Assembly: GCA_038040285.1 (NCBI GenBank)
Contig: JBBPIN010000007.1
Coordinates: 1 to 64,000 of the forward strand
Direction: 5' to 3'
Length of the DNA: 64,000 bases
Source of the DNA: Mayfieldus sp038040285
GTDB lineage: Bacteria > Actinomycetota > Thermoleophilia > Solirubrobacterales > 70-9
The position numbers were made by a program, and so were the translations under genes. This document shows, piece after piece, positions 1 to 7,407 of the stretch (positions within the stretch are counted from its first letter, which is position 1; each line of letters opens with the position of its first letter). Below the pieces are notes generated by a model. That model was not told where the DNA came from and did not search any database. It saw only the letters and a program-made list of their open reading frames with translations.

Positions 1-226
1 CGCTGCGGTCGACCAACCGCCGGAACTCCGGCTCGGGCATCTCCCGGCCGATCAGTGCCACGGTCGCCCAAGCGGTGATGAGCACGATCGCGACAGCACC
101 GACCAGCAGTGCCAGCAGGCCACCCAGCCCCGCGAGTGACGGCGGGTTGAGGAGCAGCAGAACAAGGCCAGTGATGAAGGCACACAGCGCCGCCGCGCGC
201 AGCGGTGGGCCGAATATCTCCCTCAT
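1..226 (-). CDS. Partial small membrane protein, function unknown
   Basis: Reading the minus strand from an ATG at 226 gives an open frame that runs off the left edge of the window. The first 75 residues begin MREIFGPPLRAAALCAF and contain two strongly hydrophobic stretches (about residues 8-27 and 31-60) separated by a short Pro/Gly turn, followed by a charged segment (REMPEPEFRRLVDR). This is an integral membrane hairpin. I do not recognise a family. It is divergent from the fragment at 241, leaving almost no promoter space, so the fragment at 241 may lie in its 5' region. Confidence 0.5.
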   Translation of the reverse strand, partial: MREIFGPPLRAAALCAFITGLVLLLLNPPSLAGLGGLLALLVGAVAIVLITAWATVALIGREMPEPEFRRLVDRS

Positions 227-240
227 GTGATGCAGGTTAG

Positions 241-375
241 ATGGAGAGCGAGGCGGCGATCCGCACCCGCCTCGCAGACGACCCGTGGGTGAATGACATC
301 CTGACGATCGAGAGCGTGGAGCCTTGGTCGGGGTGGCTGTGCGCGACTGCAAGCCGAGGACGCGATTTCGATTAG
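241..375 (+). pseudogene. YCII-like domain fragment (gene remnant)
   Basis: A 44-residue frame with an ATG directly after an in-frame TAG. Its sequence (MESEAAIRTRLADDPWVND, then a segment with IESVEPWSGWL) resembles the C-terminal half of YCII/YciI-like proteins, where an xxDDPWxxxxxLxxxSVEPW pattern closes the ferredoxin-like fold. The N-terminal half with the conserved His-Asp pair is missing. I read it as the 3' remnant of a deleted YCII gene; a real 44-aa peptide is the alternative. The family assignment rests on pattern memory only. Confidence 0.4.
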
Positions 376-438
376 CCCCGATCACCCCGATCATGTAGAC
401 CTTCGTAAGAGAAGAACCAACGATCAGGCCGTGAGACG

Positions 439-1188
439 ATGACGGAGCACAAAGTCGGGACCCGCGAGGAGTGGCAGGCCGCTCGGGAGGAGCTGCTCGA
501 GCGCGAGAAGGAGCTGACCCGCCGCAGCGACGAACTCGCGCGCGAGCGGCGCGAGCTGCCCTGGGTGCCGATCGAGAAGGACTACAGCTTCGAGACCGAG
601 GAGGGTACGAAGACGCTGGCGGAGCTCTTCGATGGGCGCTCGCAGCTACTCGTCTACCACTTCATGTTCGGCCCGGAATACACGGCGGGCTGCCCGGTCT
701 GCTCTTCCGGGGCGGACACCTTCGACGGCGGTGTTCAGCACCTGAAGGCGCGTGACGTGACCTTCCTTTGCGTCTCCCGCGCGCCGCTCGAGAGGCTGCA
801 GGCCTACAAGCGGCGCATGGGCTGGGAGTTCCCCTGGGTCTCGTCGCAGGGAACCGACTTCAACTTCGACTTCGACGTCTCGGCCACGGAGGAGCAGCTG
901 GCGGCGTTCCTCAAAGGCGACCTCCCTCCAGTTGTCGGCCAGATGGCGACCGCGTGCGGGACAGACCCAGCGGGATACATGGCGGAGGCGCCGGGACTGA
1001 CCGCCTTCGCGCTCTCCGACGGCGTCGTCTACCGGACCTATTCAACCTACGCGCGGGGGCTCGAGATCATGCTGGGCTTCTATCCACTGCTCGACCGGGT
1101 CCCGAAGGGACGCGACGAGGGCGACTCAGAGGAGTTCTGGATCCGCCGCCACGACGAATACGAGGACGGCGCCCCGCGTAGATCCTGA
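439..1188 (+). CDS. DUF899 family thioredoxin-like protein
   Basis: The 249-residue product matches the DUF899 family from end to end: an N-terminal charged helix with the family pattern LLEREKELTRRSDEL, the RRELPWVPIEKDYSFE segment, and then the thioredoxin-like core with LFDGRSQLLVYHFMFGPEY, GCPVCSS and the VSRAPLERLQAYKRRMGWEF block. The CPVC pair sits where thioredoxin-like proteins carry their redox cysteines (about residues 84-87). Members are soluble and their substrate is unknown to me. The ATG at 439 has only a weak purine stretch before it. It is convergent with dut, 2 bases apart. Family call is firm; function is not. Confidence 0.88.
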   Translation: MTEHKVGTREEWQAAREELLEREKELTRRSDELARERRELPWVPIEKDYSFETEEGTKTLAELFDGRSQLLVYHFMFGPEYTAGCPVCSSGADTFDGGVQHLKARDVTFLCVSRAPLERLQAYKRRMGWEFPWVSSQGTDFNFDFDVSATEEQLAAFLKGDLPPVVGQMATACGTDPAGYMAEAPGLTAFALSDGVVYRTYSTYARGLEIMLGFYPLLDRVPKGRDEGDSEEFWIRRHDEYEDGAPRRS

Positions 1189-1189
1189 A

Positions 1190-1621
1190 CTAGCGGCCGC
1201 TGGAGCCGAAGCCGCCGTCGCCGCGGGCCGACTCGGCGAGGGCCTCGGTCTCGACCGGCTCCGGGGCGGCAACCGCCACAACGACGAGCTGGGCGATCCG
1301 ATCCCCCGGTTTGACCCGGTAGACCTCTGCGGGGTCGGTGTTCAGCAGCAGCACACGGATCTCGCCCCGGTATCCGGCGTCGATCAGACCCGGGCTGTTG
1401 ACCAGTGCGATCCCGTGCTCGCGCGCCAGGCCCGAGCGGGGAAGCACCAGGCCCGCGTGGCCCTCCGGGATCTCGACCGCGACCCCGGTGGCGACGCTCC
1501 AGCGCTCGCCGGGGCCTAGGTGTGCGGGCTCGGCCGCGTAGAGGTCGAGGCCGGCGTCGCCCTCGTTTGCGCGGGTCGGCACGACAGCGTCGTCGCTGAG
1601 ACGGGCGAATCGCAGCTTCAC
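1190..1621 (-). CDS. dut: dUTP diphosphatase (dUTPase)
   Basis: Hydrolyses dUTP to dUMP and pyrophosphate, keeping uracil out of DNA and supplying dTMP synthesis. The 143-residue length is typical of the trimeric enzyme. Visible motifs in order: DAGLDLYAAE (motif 1), PRSGLA (motif 2), GLIDAGYRGEI with the catalytic Asp (motif 3), GDRIAQLVV (motif 4) and the C-terminal P-loop-like GGFGSSGR (motif 5). Start is GTG at 1621. A -10 box TAGGGT lies 7 bases upstream, and its TAG is the stop codon of hflX, so dut probably has its own leaderless transcript. Confidence 0.95.
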   Translation of the reverse strand: MKLRFARLSDDAVVPTRANEGDAGLDLYAAEPAHLGPGERWSVATGVAVEIPEGHAGLVLPRSGLAREHGIALVNSPGLIDAGYRGEIRVLLLNTDPAEVYRVKPGDRIAQLVVVAVAAPEPVETEALAESARGDGGFGSSGR

Positions 1622-1628
1622 GCCGCCA

Positions 1629-1634
1629 ACCCTA
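1629..1634 (-). promoter_or_regulatory. -10 box of leaderless dut promoter, sharing the hflX stop
   Basis: Minus-strand TAGGGT ends 7 bases before the dut GTG. A start point about 7 bases after the box would fall on the start codon, giving a leaderless mRNA. Bases 1634-1632 (TAG) are also the hflX stop codon. No clear -35 seen. Confidence 0.5.
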
Positions 1635-2969
1635 GCCTCCGGCGCCGTTGACGCTCAGGTCCTTGAAGCGGTGAAGCTCGGCGGCGGGGACGCGAGCCCG
1701 AACCAGCACGCCATCGCCGCGGTCGGTTCGCTCCAGCTCGCCGGCGAGCTCGTGCAGCTCGTGCAGGCGGGCGCCCTCGCTGTAGGGGACCAGCAGCTCG
1801 ACCTCGCGCAGGGTCTCCTCGAAAGCCTGCTCGATGCGATCGCGAAGCTCTTCCGCGCCCTCGCCGCTTAGCGCCGAGACGAGGATCGCATCGGAGTGGC
1901 CCAGCAGGGCCTCGCGGCGCTCCTCTTCGCTGAGCAGGTCGGCCTTGTTGAAGACCAGCAGCCGGGGCGATTCGCCGGCGCCGATCTCCTCCAGCACCCC
2001 GTCGACCGCCGCCATGGTCGCGCCGCGCCGCTCCGCCGGGGCGGACGCGTCCACCACATGCAGGATCAGGCCGGCGAGCACCGTCTCCTCCAGGGTCGCC
2101 TTGAAGGCCTCGACGAGCTGATGGGGCAGCTTCTCGATGAAGCCGACCGTGTCGGTGAGCAGATAGCGGCGCCCCCGGTGGTCGAAGCGGCGCGTTGTCG
2201 GGTCCAACGTCTCGAACAGCCGCTCCCCCACCTCGACGTTTGCACCCGTGATCGCGTTCAGCAGCGTCGACTTGCCCGCGTTCGTGTAGCCGGCAAGGGC
2301 AACCGTCGGGATCGAGGTGCTGTCGCGGCGCGCCCGCATCACGTCGCGGTTGCGCTCCAGCCGGCCGATGCGGCGGCGAAGCGCGGAGATCCGGTCGCGC
2401 GCCAGGCGGCGGTCGGTCTCGATCTGCGACTCGCCCGGTCCTCTCGTTCCGATTCCACCGTCGATCCTCCCCGCTCCCAGGCGCTCGAGGTGGGTCCACA
2501 GGCCGCGCATACGGGCGAGGTTGTATTCGAGCTGTGCCAGCTCGACCTGCAGCTTGCCCTCTGCGCTGTGTGCGTGGTCGGCGAAGATGTCGAGAATGAT
2601 CGCGGTGCGGTCGATCACCGGCACATCCAGCGCAGCCTCGAGGTTACGTTCCTGGCGCGGCACCAGCTCGTCGTCGCAGGCGACCAGGTTGGCGTCGGAG
2701 GCGCCGATCTGCTCCTTCAACTCGCGCAGCTTTCCGGCCCCGAAGTAGCGGTCGGGGTCGGGTGCCGAGCGCTGCTGGACCATCTCTCCCGCAGTGGCGA
2801 CGCCGGCGGTGCGCAACAGCTCCTTCAGCTCCGCGAGCGGCTCCTCGTCGGAGGCGCGCTCGAGCACGCCGATCGCGATCGCCCGCTGCCTGGCCCGCGG
2901 GTTCGAGACGCCCGCCACCCCCGCACCATTGCGGGTCTCGGCCTCGCGTCCGTTTCTAGATCGCTGCAC
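1632..2969 (-). CDS. hflX: Ribosome-associated GTPase HflX
   Basis: HflX binds 50S subunits and splits stalled or hibernating ribosomes. The N-terminal HflX domain carries the glycine-rich FGAGKLRELK region and ends in the long helix with ERLGAGRIDGGIGTRGPGE; the G domain follows with P-loop AGYTNAGKSTLLN, switch region LDPTTRR, DTVGFI and NKAD. A longer frame upstream to 3062 exists but overlaps the divergent gene; GTG at 2969 is preferred because a -10 box TAGAAT lies 7 bases before it. An internal GTG at 2918 is another option. The neighbour miaA/miaB cluster is a usual companion of hflX. Confidence 0.93.
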   Translation of the reverse strand: MQRSRNGREAETRNGAGVAGVSNPRARQRAIAIGVLERASDEEPLAELKELLRTAGVATAGEMVQQRSAPDPDRYFGAGKLRELKEQIGASDANLVACDDELVPRQERNLEAALDVPVIDRTAIILDIFADHAHSAEGKLQVELAQLEYNLARMRGLWTHLERLGAGRIDGGIGTRGPGESQIETDRRLARDRISALRRRIGRLERNRDVMRARRDSTSIPTVALAGYTNAGKSTLLNAITGANVEVGERLFETLDPTTRRFDHRGRRYLLTDTVGFIEKLPHQLVEAFKATLEETVLAGLILHVVDASAPAERRGATMAAVDGVLEEIGAGESPRLLVFNKADLLSEEERREALLGHSDAILVSALSGEGAEELRDRIEQAFEETLREVELLVPYSEGARLHELHELAGELERTDRGDGVLVRARVPAAELHRFKDLSVNGAGG

Positions 2970-2976
2970 TAGACAA

Positions 2977-2982
2977 ATTCTA
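2977..2982 (-). promoter_or_regulatory. -10 box of probable leaderless hflX promoter
   Basis: Minus-strand TAGAAT (one mismatch to TATAAT) lies 7 bases before the GTG at 2969, the spacing expected when transcription starts at the start codon. No convincing -35. Confidence 0.5.
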
Positions 2983-3023
2983 CGGCGGCTCCCTGCGTAC
3001 GCCTGCCCACGACCGCAACGGGA

Positions 3024-3029
3024 TAGGCT
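3024..3029 (+). promoter_or_regulatory. -10 box of probable leaderless promoter
   Basis: TAGGCT lies 8 bases before the GTG at 3038. It forms a divergent promoter pair with the hflX box at 2977-2982; the same hexamer recurs at 6061 (minus strand) and 61313. Confidence 0.45.
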
Positions 3030-3037
3030 GGCGACAG

Positions 3038-4036
3038 GTGAAGGTCTTTGTAACGGGGGCAACCGGGTTCATCGGCGGACGCGTGGTCCGCGATCTGCGC
3101 GCGCGAGGGGACGAGGTCGTCTGCCTGGTGCGCAACCCCGAAAAGGCGCAGGATCTGGCCGAGCTCGGCTGCGTGCTCTTCGAGGGCGACCTTGCCGATG
3201 ACGTTGCGATGCGTTCCGGGATGGCGGAATGCGACGCATTGATCCACGGCGCCGCCGTGTATGAGGTCGGGATCCCGAAGAGCCAGCACACCGCGATGTA
3301 CGAGGCCAACGTGCTCGGCACCGAGCGCGTGCTGCGCTCCGCGCAGGAGGAGAAGATCCCCAAGATCGTCTACATCTCGACCGTTGGTGCCTTCGGCAAC
3401 ACCCACGGCGAGGTCGTCGACGAGACCTACGAGCACCCCGGCGACGAACACACGTCCTATTACGAGGAGACGAAGGTGCAGGCCCACCAGATCGCGCGGC
3501 GCTTGATCGACGAGGATGGGCTTCCCTGCGTGATCGTCCAACCGGGTGGCGTATACGGGCCGGGCGATCACTCCGCACTCGGCACCCAGATGGACCAGTT
3601 CCTGGCTGGCCGGATGCCGATGATCGCCTTCCCGGACCTGGGCATGAACATGGTCCACGTCGACGACGTGGCCGACGGCGTGCTGCTTGCCCTCGACAAG
3701 GGGCAGATCGGCGAGTCCTACGTGCTTGGCGGCCAGATCACCACGATGCGCGAGCTGATTGGGACCCTGGCCAAGGTGACCGACCGTAAGGCGCCCAAGC
3801 GGGCTTTGCCCACTTCGCTGATGAAAGCACTGACCCCGATCGGGCCCGTGGTCGGGAAGGTGATGGGACAACCTCCGAACCTCTCGGAGCTGATCAGCTC
3901 GGCCGACGGGGTCACCTTCTGGGCCAAGCACGACAAGGCGATAAGCGAGCTCGGGTACTCGCCGCGCGGACTCGAGCAGGGACTGCGCGACATGCTTGCC
4001 GCTGAGGACAAGCTGCCTGCCGGCGCGCCAGCCTGA
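3038..4036 (+). CDS. NAD(P)-dependent epimerase/dehydratase (extended SDR)
   Basis: Extended short-chain dehydrogenase of 332 residues. The Rossmann motif VTGATGFIGGRVV is at the N-terminus, the acidic LFEGDLAD turn follows, and the active site has Ser/Thr in YISTVGAFG with the YYEETK Tyr-xxx-Lys pair at about residues 147-151. PGGVYGPGD is the usual substrate-loop signature of dihydroflavonol-reductase-like and HpnA-like members. The substrate cannot be read from sequence. Start is GTG with no ribosome site but a -10 box 8 bases upstream. One base separates its stop from the TTG of the next gene, so the two are co-translated. Confidence 0.85.
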   Translation: MKVFVTGATGFIGGRVVRDLRARGDEVVCLVRNPEKAQDLAELGCVLFEGDLADDVAMRSGMAECDALIHGAAVYEVGIPKSQHTAMYEANVLGTERVLRSAQEEKIPKIVYISTVGAFGNTHGEVVDETYEHPGDEHTSYYEETKVQAHQIARRLIDEDGLPCVIVQPGGVYGPGDHSALGTQMDQFLAGRMPMIAFPDLGMNMVHVDDVADGVLLALDKGQIGESYVLGGQITTMRELIGTLAKVTDRKAPKRALPTSLMKALTPIGPVVGKVMGQPPNLSELISSADGVTFWAKHDKAISELGYSPRGLEQGLRDMLAAEDKLPAGAPA

Positions 4037-4037
4037 T

Positions 4038-4862
4038 TTGCGGCTCATAGACGTCCGCCACCTCGGTCGCGAGCGGGTGATCGGCTGCTGGCAGGTCGAC
4101 GACGTGCTGATCGACCCCGGCCCAGAGCCGTCGCTTGAGACGCTGGTGGAAGAGCTGGGCGTCTGGCGACCGCGAGCGCTGCTGCTCACCCACATCCACC
4201 TGGACCACGCCGGCGCGGCGGGCGCGCTCGTCCGGCGCTGGCCCGACCTCGACGTGTACGTGCACGAGGTCGGTGCGCCGCACCTCGCCGACCCGTCGAA
4301 GCTGCTGACAAGCGCCGAGCGACTCTACGGCGATCGCATGCAGGAGCTGTGGGGTGAGGTGGTGCCGGTCCCGGAGGCCAACCTGCGACCGCTGGTCGGC
4401 GGTGAGGTCGTTCTCCGCTTCCGGGTCGCCTACACCCCCGGCCATGCTTCTCACCACGTCTGCTACCTGCACGACACCGGCCGCGCCTTCGTCGGCGACG
4501 TCGCCGGAGTGCGGATACCGCCGTGCGAACTGACGCTTCCGCCCACTCCCCCGCCCGACATCGACGTCCAGGCCTGGGTTCGCTCCCTGGACACGGTCGA
4601 GGAGTGGCACCCCGAGAGTCTTGGGATCACCCACTTCGAATCGATCGAGGAGCCGGAGGCGCACCTGGACACGATGCGCGCCGAGCTGGGAGCCGCGGCG
4701 GGACTGGCCCGAGAGCTGCCCGCCGACGAGTACGAGCGAATGCTGCGGGCGCGAATGTCGACCGGCGACGAGCAGACCGAGCAGGCCTACCTTCAGGTGA
4801 TGCCCCCCGGGCAGCATTGGCACGGGCTCGATCGTTACTTGCGCAGGCGGGAAGAAACCTAG
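4038..4862 (+). CDS. MBL-fold metallohydrolase
   Basis: Metallo-beta-lactamase-fold hydrolase of 274 residues with the HIHLDHAG zinc motif, a third ligand in YTPGHASHH, the Asp in FVGDVAG and a C-terminal His in GITHFES. The subgroup resembles glyoxalase-II-like or lactonase-like hydrolases; substrate unknown. The upstream in-frame ATG at 3996 lies inside the preceding gene, so TTG at 4038, one base after that gene's TGA, is the better start. It overlaps the convergent dapL by 4 bases. Confidence 0.82.
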   Translation: MRLIDVRHLGRERVIGCWQVDDVLIDPGPEPSLETLVEELGVWRPRALLLTHIHLDHAGAAGALVRRWPDLDVYVHEVGAPHLADPSKLLTSAERLYGDRMQELWGEVVPVPEANLRPLVGGEVVLRFRVAYTPGHASHHVCYLHDTGRAFVGDVAGVRIPPCELTLPPTPPPDIDVQAWVRSLDTVEEWHPESLGITHFESIEEPEAHLDTMRAELGAAAGLARELPADEYERMLRARMSTGDEQTEQAYLQVMPPGQHWHGLDRYLRRREET

Positions 4863-6052
4863 GCGAGATGCTCGCGCATCCGCTCCAGCCCCTCGACCAG
4901 TCGGTGGTCTGGGGTGGTCAGCGAGATGCGGAAGAAGCCCTCGCCGCTCGGCCCGTACATCGAGCCCGGTGAGACGACGACCGCCGCCTGCTCCAGCACC
5001 AGCTCGGCGAACGAGGCCGAGGTGTGGCCCTCGGGCACCGGCGCCCAGACGTAGATCGTGCCCTTGGGCGCCGTGACCTCGACGCCGATGTCGCGCAGCG
5101 TTTCGATCACGAGGTCGCGGCGGCGGGCGTAGGTCTCGTTCATGCGCTCCAGCGGCCCGCGGGGCCCAGTGAGCGCTGCGGCGCCCGCCAGCTGGATCGC
5201 TTCGAACAGGCCCGAGTCGACGTTGGTCTTCAAGCGCCAGTAGGCGCGGATCGCGTCCGGGTTGCCGAGGATCGCGGCGCAGCGCCAGCCGGTCATGTTG
5301 AAGCCCTTCGAGAGCGAGAAGACCTCGACCCCGACCTCCTTCGCGCCCGGGGTGGCGAGAAAGCTCGGCGCGACGTAGCCGTCGAACGTGGTTTCCGAGT
5401 AGGCGTTGTCGTGGACGATGAGGATCTCGTTCTCGCGCGCGAACGAGACCGCGAGCTCGAAGAAGCCCTCGGGAACGATCGCCCCGGTCGGGTTGTTGGG
5501 GTAGTTGACGAACATAAGGCGGGCGCGACCGGCGACGTCGGCGGGAACGGCGCTGAGGTCGGGGGCGAAGCTCAGCTCGGGCAGCAGCGGCAGCAGCTCG
5601 GCCTCGGCGCCGGCGAGGATCGGGCCGCCGGTGTAGACCGGATAGCCAGGGTCGGAGGCAAGCGCGACGTCGCCCGGGTCGAGGAACGCGAAGCAGAGGT
5701 GGTAGATGCACTCCTTGGCGCCGATCGCCGGGATCACCTCGTTCTCGGCGTCGATCTCGACCCCGAAGCGATCGCCGTAGAAGTCCGCGAACGCCTCGCG
5801 GAACTCGTCGCGGCCGCGGTTGGTCGGGTACTTCTGGTTGGCGTTCTCCGCCACAGCCTCCTGCATCGCCTTGACGATGTGCGGGTATGTCGGCTCGTCG
5901 GGGTCGCCGATCCCGAGGCTGATCACGTCGACCCCCGCCTCGCGCTTGGCCGCGATCCGCCGCTCCAGCTCGGCAAACGCGTAGGGCGGCATCGCCTCGA
6001 CACGCCGCGAGGGGTCGGTCAACGCACGCTTCTGGGTCTCCGAGGTGCCCAC
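4859..6052 (-). CDS. dapL: LL-diaminopimelate aminotransferase-like PLP enzyme
   Basis: Fold-type I aminotransferase. Motifs: ISLGIGDPDEPT, the KYPTNRGRDEFREA substrate segment, the cofactor-binding YPNNPTGA and the PLP-lysine segment SLSKGFNMTGWR, then an FFRISLTTP tail containing the carboxylate-binding Arg. The PPYAFAELERRIAAKREAG opening and GIGDPD are typical of DapL, which makes LL-diaminopimelate directly from tetrahydrodipicolinate (EC 2.6.1.83). An aspartate- or succinyl-DAP-type activity is possible. Nearby dapF, and dapA/dapB further on, support the DapL role. A TTG at 6061 is possible, but GTG at 6052 has a -10 box 8 bases before it. Confidence 0.82.
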   Translation of the reverse strand: MGTSETQKRALTDPSRRVEAMPPYAFAELERRIAAKREAGVDVISLGIGDPDEPTYPHIVKAMQEAVAENANQKYPTNRGRDEFREAFADFYGDRFGVEIDAENEVIPAIGAKECIYHLCFAFLDPGDVALASDPGYPVYTGGPILAGAEAELLPLLPELSFAPDLSAVPADVAGRARLMFVNYPNNPTGAIVPEGFFELAVSFARENEILIVHDNAYSETTFDGYVAPSFLATPGAKEVGVEVFSLSKGFNMTGWRCAAILGNPDAIRAYWRLKTNVDSGLFEAIQLAGAAALTGPRGPLERMNETYARRRDLVIETLRDIGVEVTAPKGTIYVWAPVPEGHTSASFAELVLEQAAVVVSPGSMYGPSGEGFFRISLTTPDHRLVEGLERMREHLA

Positions 6053-6060
6053 GGCCGCCA

Positions 6061-6066
6061 AGCCTA
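6061..6066 (-). promoter_or_regulatory. -10 box of leaderless dapL promoter, sharing the upstream stop
   Basis: Minus-strand TAGGCT 8 bases before the GTG at 6052. Bases 6066-6064 (TAG) are the stop codon of the SnoaL-like gene, repeating the arrangement at hflX/dut. Confidence 0.45.
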
Positions 6067-6483
6067 CGGAAGGCCCTTCTCGAGGGCGGCAAGGGCGTCC
6101 TCGCGGGTGAGGAAGTTGTGCATCCCGACCAAGCGGCCGTCGCGCACGGTCCAGATCCCGACCGTGACCCAGTCAATCTCGACACCGCTGCCACGCCCCT
6201 TCAGCGTGGCCGTAGCCGTAACCAGGATGTGCTCGTCGTCGAGCTCCTCGATCTCGATTTCCGGCTCGTAGTCCTCCCAAGCCCCGAGCCAAAGCCGCCA
6301 CATCTCCATCCATCCCTCCCTGCCGTGAAACCTCTCCGGCGCGTCAGGGGTGAGAGCGGACTCAAAGGCCGAGAAGTCGATCACGATCTCCGGATCGATC
6401 ACCTGATCCTGGAAATTGCCCAGCTCGCCCAGAGCCGCCAATACGTCGGCTGGCGAATCGTGGGTCTCGAGCGCTTCCCGCAC
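6064..6483 (-). CDS. SnoaL-like (NTF2 fold) protein, 5' end probably frameshifted
   Basis: The open frame from GTG 6483 gives 139 residues with the SnoaL/NTF2-like pattern: IVIDFSAFESALTPDAPERFHGREG, a Trp-rich helix (MWRLWLGAWEDYEPE) and a C-terminal sheet ending in LVGMHNFLTREDAL. Such proteins are small cone-shaped enzymes or binding proteins; no ligand can be named. The usual N-terminal helix is absent from this frame, yet pieces of it appear in the two other frames just upstream: VSVSEANV from GTG 6556 and EVVEGIAMGFAAVDS after it. Two single-base losses would reconnect them into one gene starting at 6556 and overlapping the dapF stop by 4 bases. Confidence 0.7.
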   Translation of the reverse strand: MREALETHDSPADVLAALGELGNFQDQVIDPEIVIDFSAFESALTPDAPERFHGREGWMEMWRLWLGAWEDYEPEIEIEELDDEHILVTATATLKGRGSGVEIDWVTVGIWTVRDGRLVGMHNFLTREDALAALEKGLP

Positions 6484-6552
6484 CTCGTTGAGTCGACGGC
6501 CGCGAAACCCATCGCGATCCCTTCGACCACCTCACGTTCGCTTCGCTCACGC

Positions 6553-7392
6553 TCACGCCCGCTCCAAGGCTGCGAGCAGTTCCTCTGAAAGCTGCCCGGA
6601 GCACACCGGTTCCGCCCAGCCACTGAGCTGCACCCCGAGATCGCCTGAGATCTCCACTTCCAGCTCGCCGCCGTCCAATACGACTGTGATCGGGCTTGGC
6701 GCACCGCCGAGGTGAGCGGCCGCCGCCGCCCCGCTCGCCCCGGTGCCCGAGGCGAGCGTCTCCCCCACCCCGCGCTCGAAGATGCGGGCGCGGACGCGCT
6801 CCCCGTCGACGTGGAAGAACGAGACGTTGGTGCGGTTGGGAAACAGCTCATGGTGCTCGATCGGGGGCCCGATCTCGCGCAGGTCGAGCTCGTCGAGCCC
6901 GACTGTGACCTCGATTGCGCATTGCGGGTTGCCGATCGAGACATGTTGGAAGTTCCACTCGCGCCCCGCCGCGCTCAATGTCCCTCGCCCATCCGCCGGG
7001 CCGGAGGGAAAGTCGTCAGAGGTGGTGCTTGCCCGCCCGATGGCCATCGTGGCCGTGCGCGAAGAAGTGATCGTCGGCGTCACCAGGCCAGCCGCGGTGC
7101 GAATCGAGAAGCTCTCTGCATCGGTCCATTCGTGGCGGTGGATGTAGAGAGCCGCCTGACGGGCGCCGTTGCCCGACAGCTCGGCCTCCGAGCCGTCGGG
7201 GTTGAAGGTCCGCAGCTCGGCTACAGCTTCGCCCTCGTCGAGACCGCGGAGCAGCAAGACCCCGTCTGAGCCGACCCCGAAGTGGGGGTTGCAGATGCGC
7301 CTCACTCGCTCGACCGTGAGCTCCCAAGGCAGCGACTCCTTCTCGACGATCACGTAGTCGTTGCCAAGCGCTTGCCACTTCTCGAAGTGCAT
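6553..7392 (-). CDS. dapF: Diaminopimelate epimerase-family protein lacking both catalytic cysteines
   Basis: Length (279 aa) and fold motifs are those of DapF, which turns LL- into meso-diaminopimelate for lysine and peptidoglycan: FEKWQALGNDYV, VGSDGVLL, FNPDGSEAELSGNGAR, IGNPQCAI and ERGVGETL. The two catalytic cysteines, normally in GNGxRC and TLACGTG, are Gln79 (GNGARQ, codon CAG) and Ser215 (TLASGTG, codon TCG). Both were checked on the nucleotide sequence. The protein may use other groups, act on another substrate, or belong to a lineage-specific variant. It sits between miaA and the SnoaL-like gene, all on the minus strand, with dapL next. Confidence 0.85.
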   Translation of the reverse strand: MHFEKWQALGNDYVIVEKESLPWELTVERVRRICNPHFGVGSDGVLLLRGLDEGEAVAELRTFNPDGSEAELSGNGARQAALYIHRHEWTDAESFSIRTAAGLVTPTITSSRTATMAIGRASTTSDDFPSGPADGRGTLSAAGREWNFQHVSIGNPQCAIEVTVGLDELDLREIGPPIEHHELFPNRTNVSFFHVDGERVRARIFERGVGETLASGTGASGAAAAAHLGGAPSPITVVLDGGELEVEISGDLGVQLSGWAEPVCSGQLSEELLAALERA

Positions 7393-7407
7393 CGCGCGGC
7401 CAGTATC

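Noticed and set aside
3912..6194. A 760-codon minus-strand frame over the MBL and dapL genes
   Set aside because: Arg/Gly/Pro-rich shadow frame; both real genes have complete motifs in other frames.
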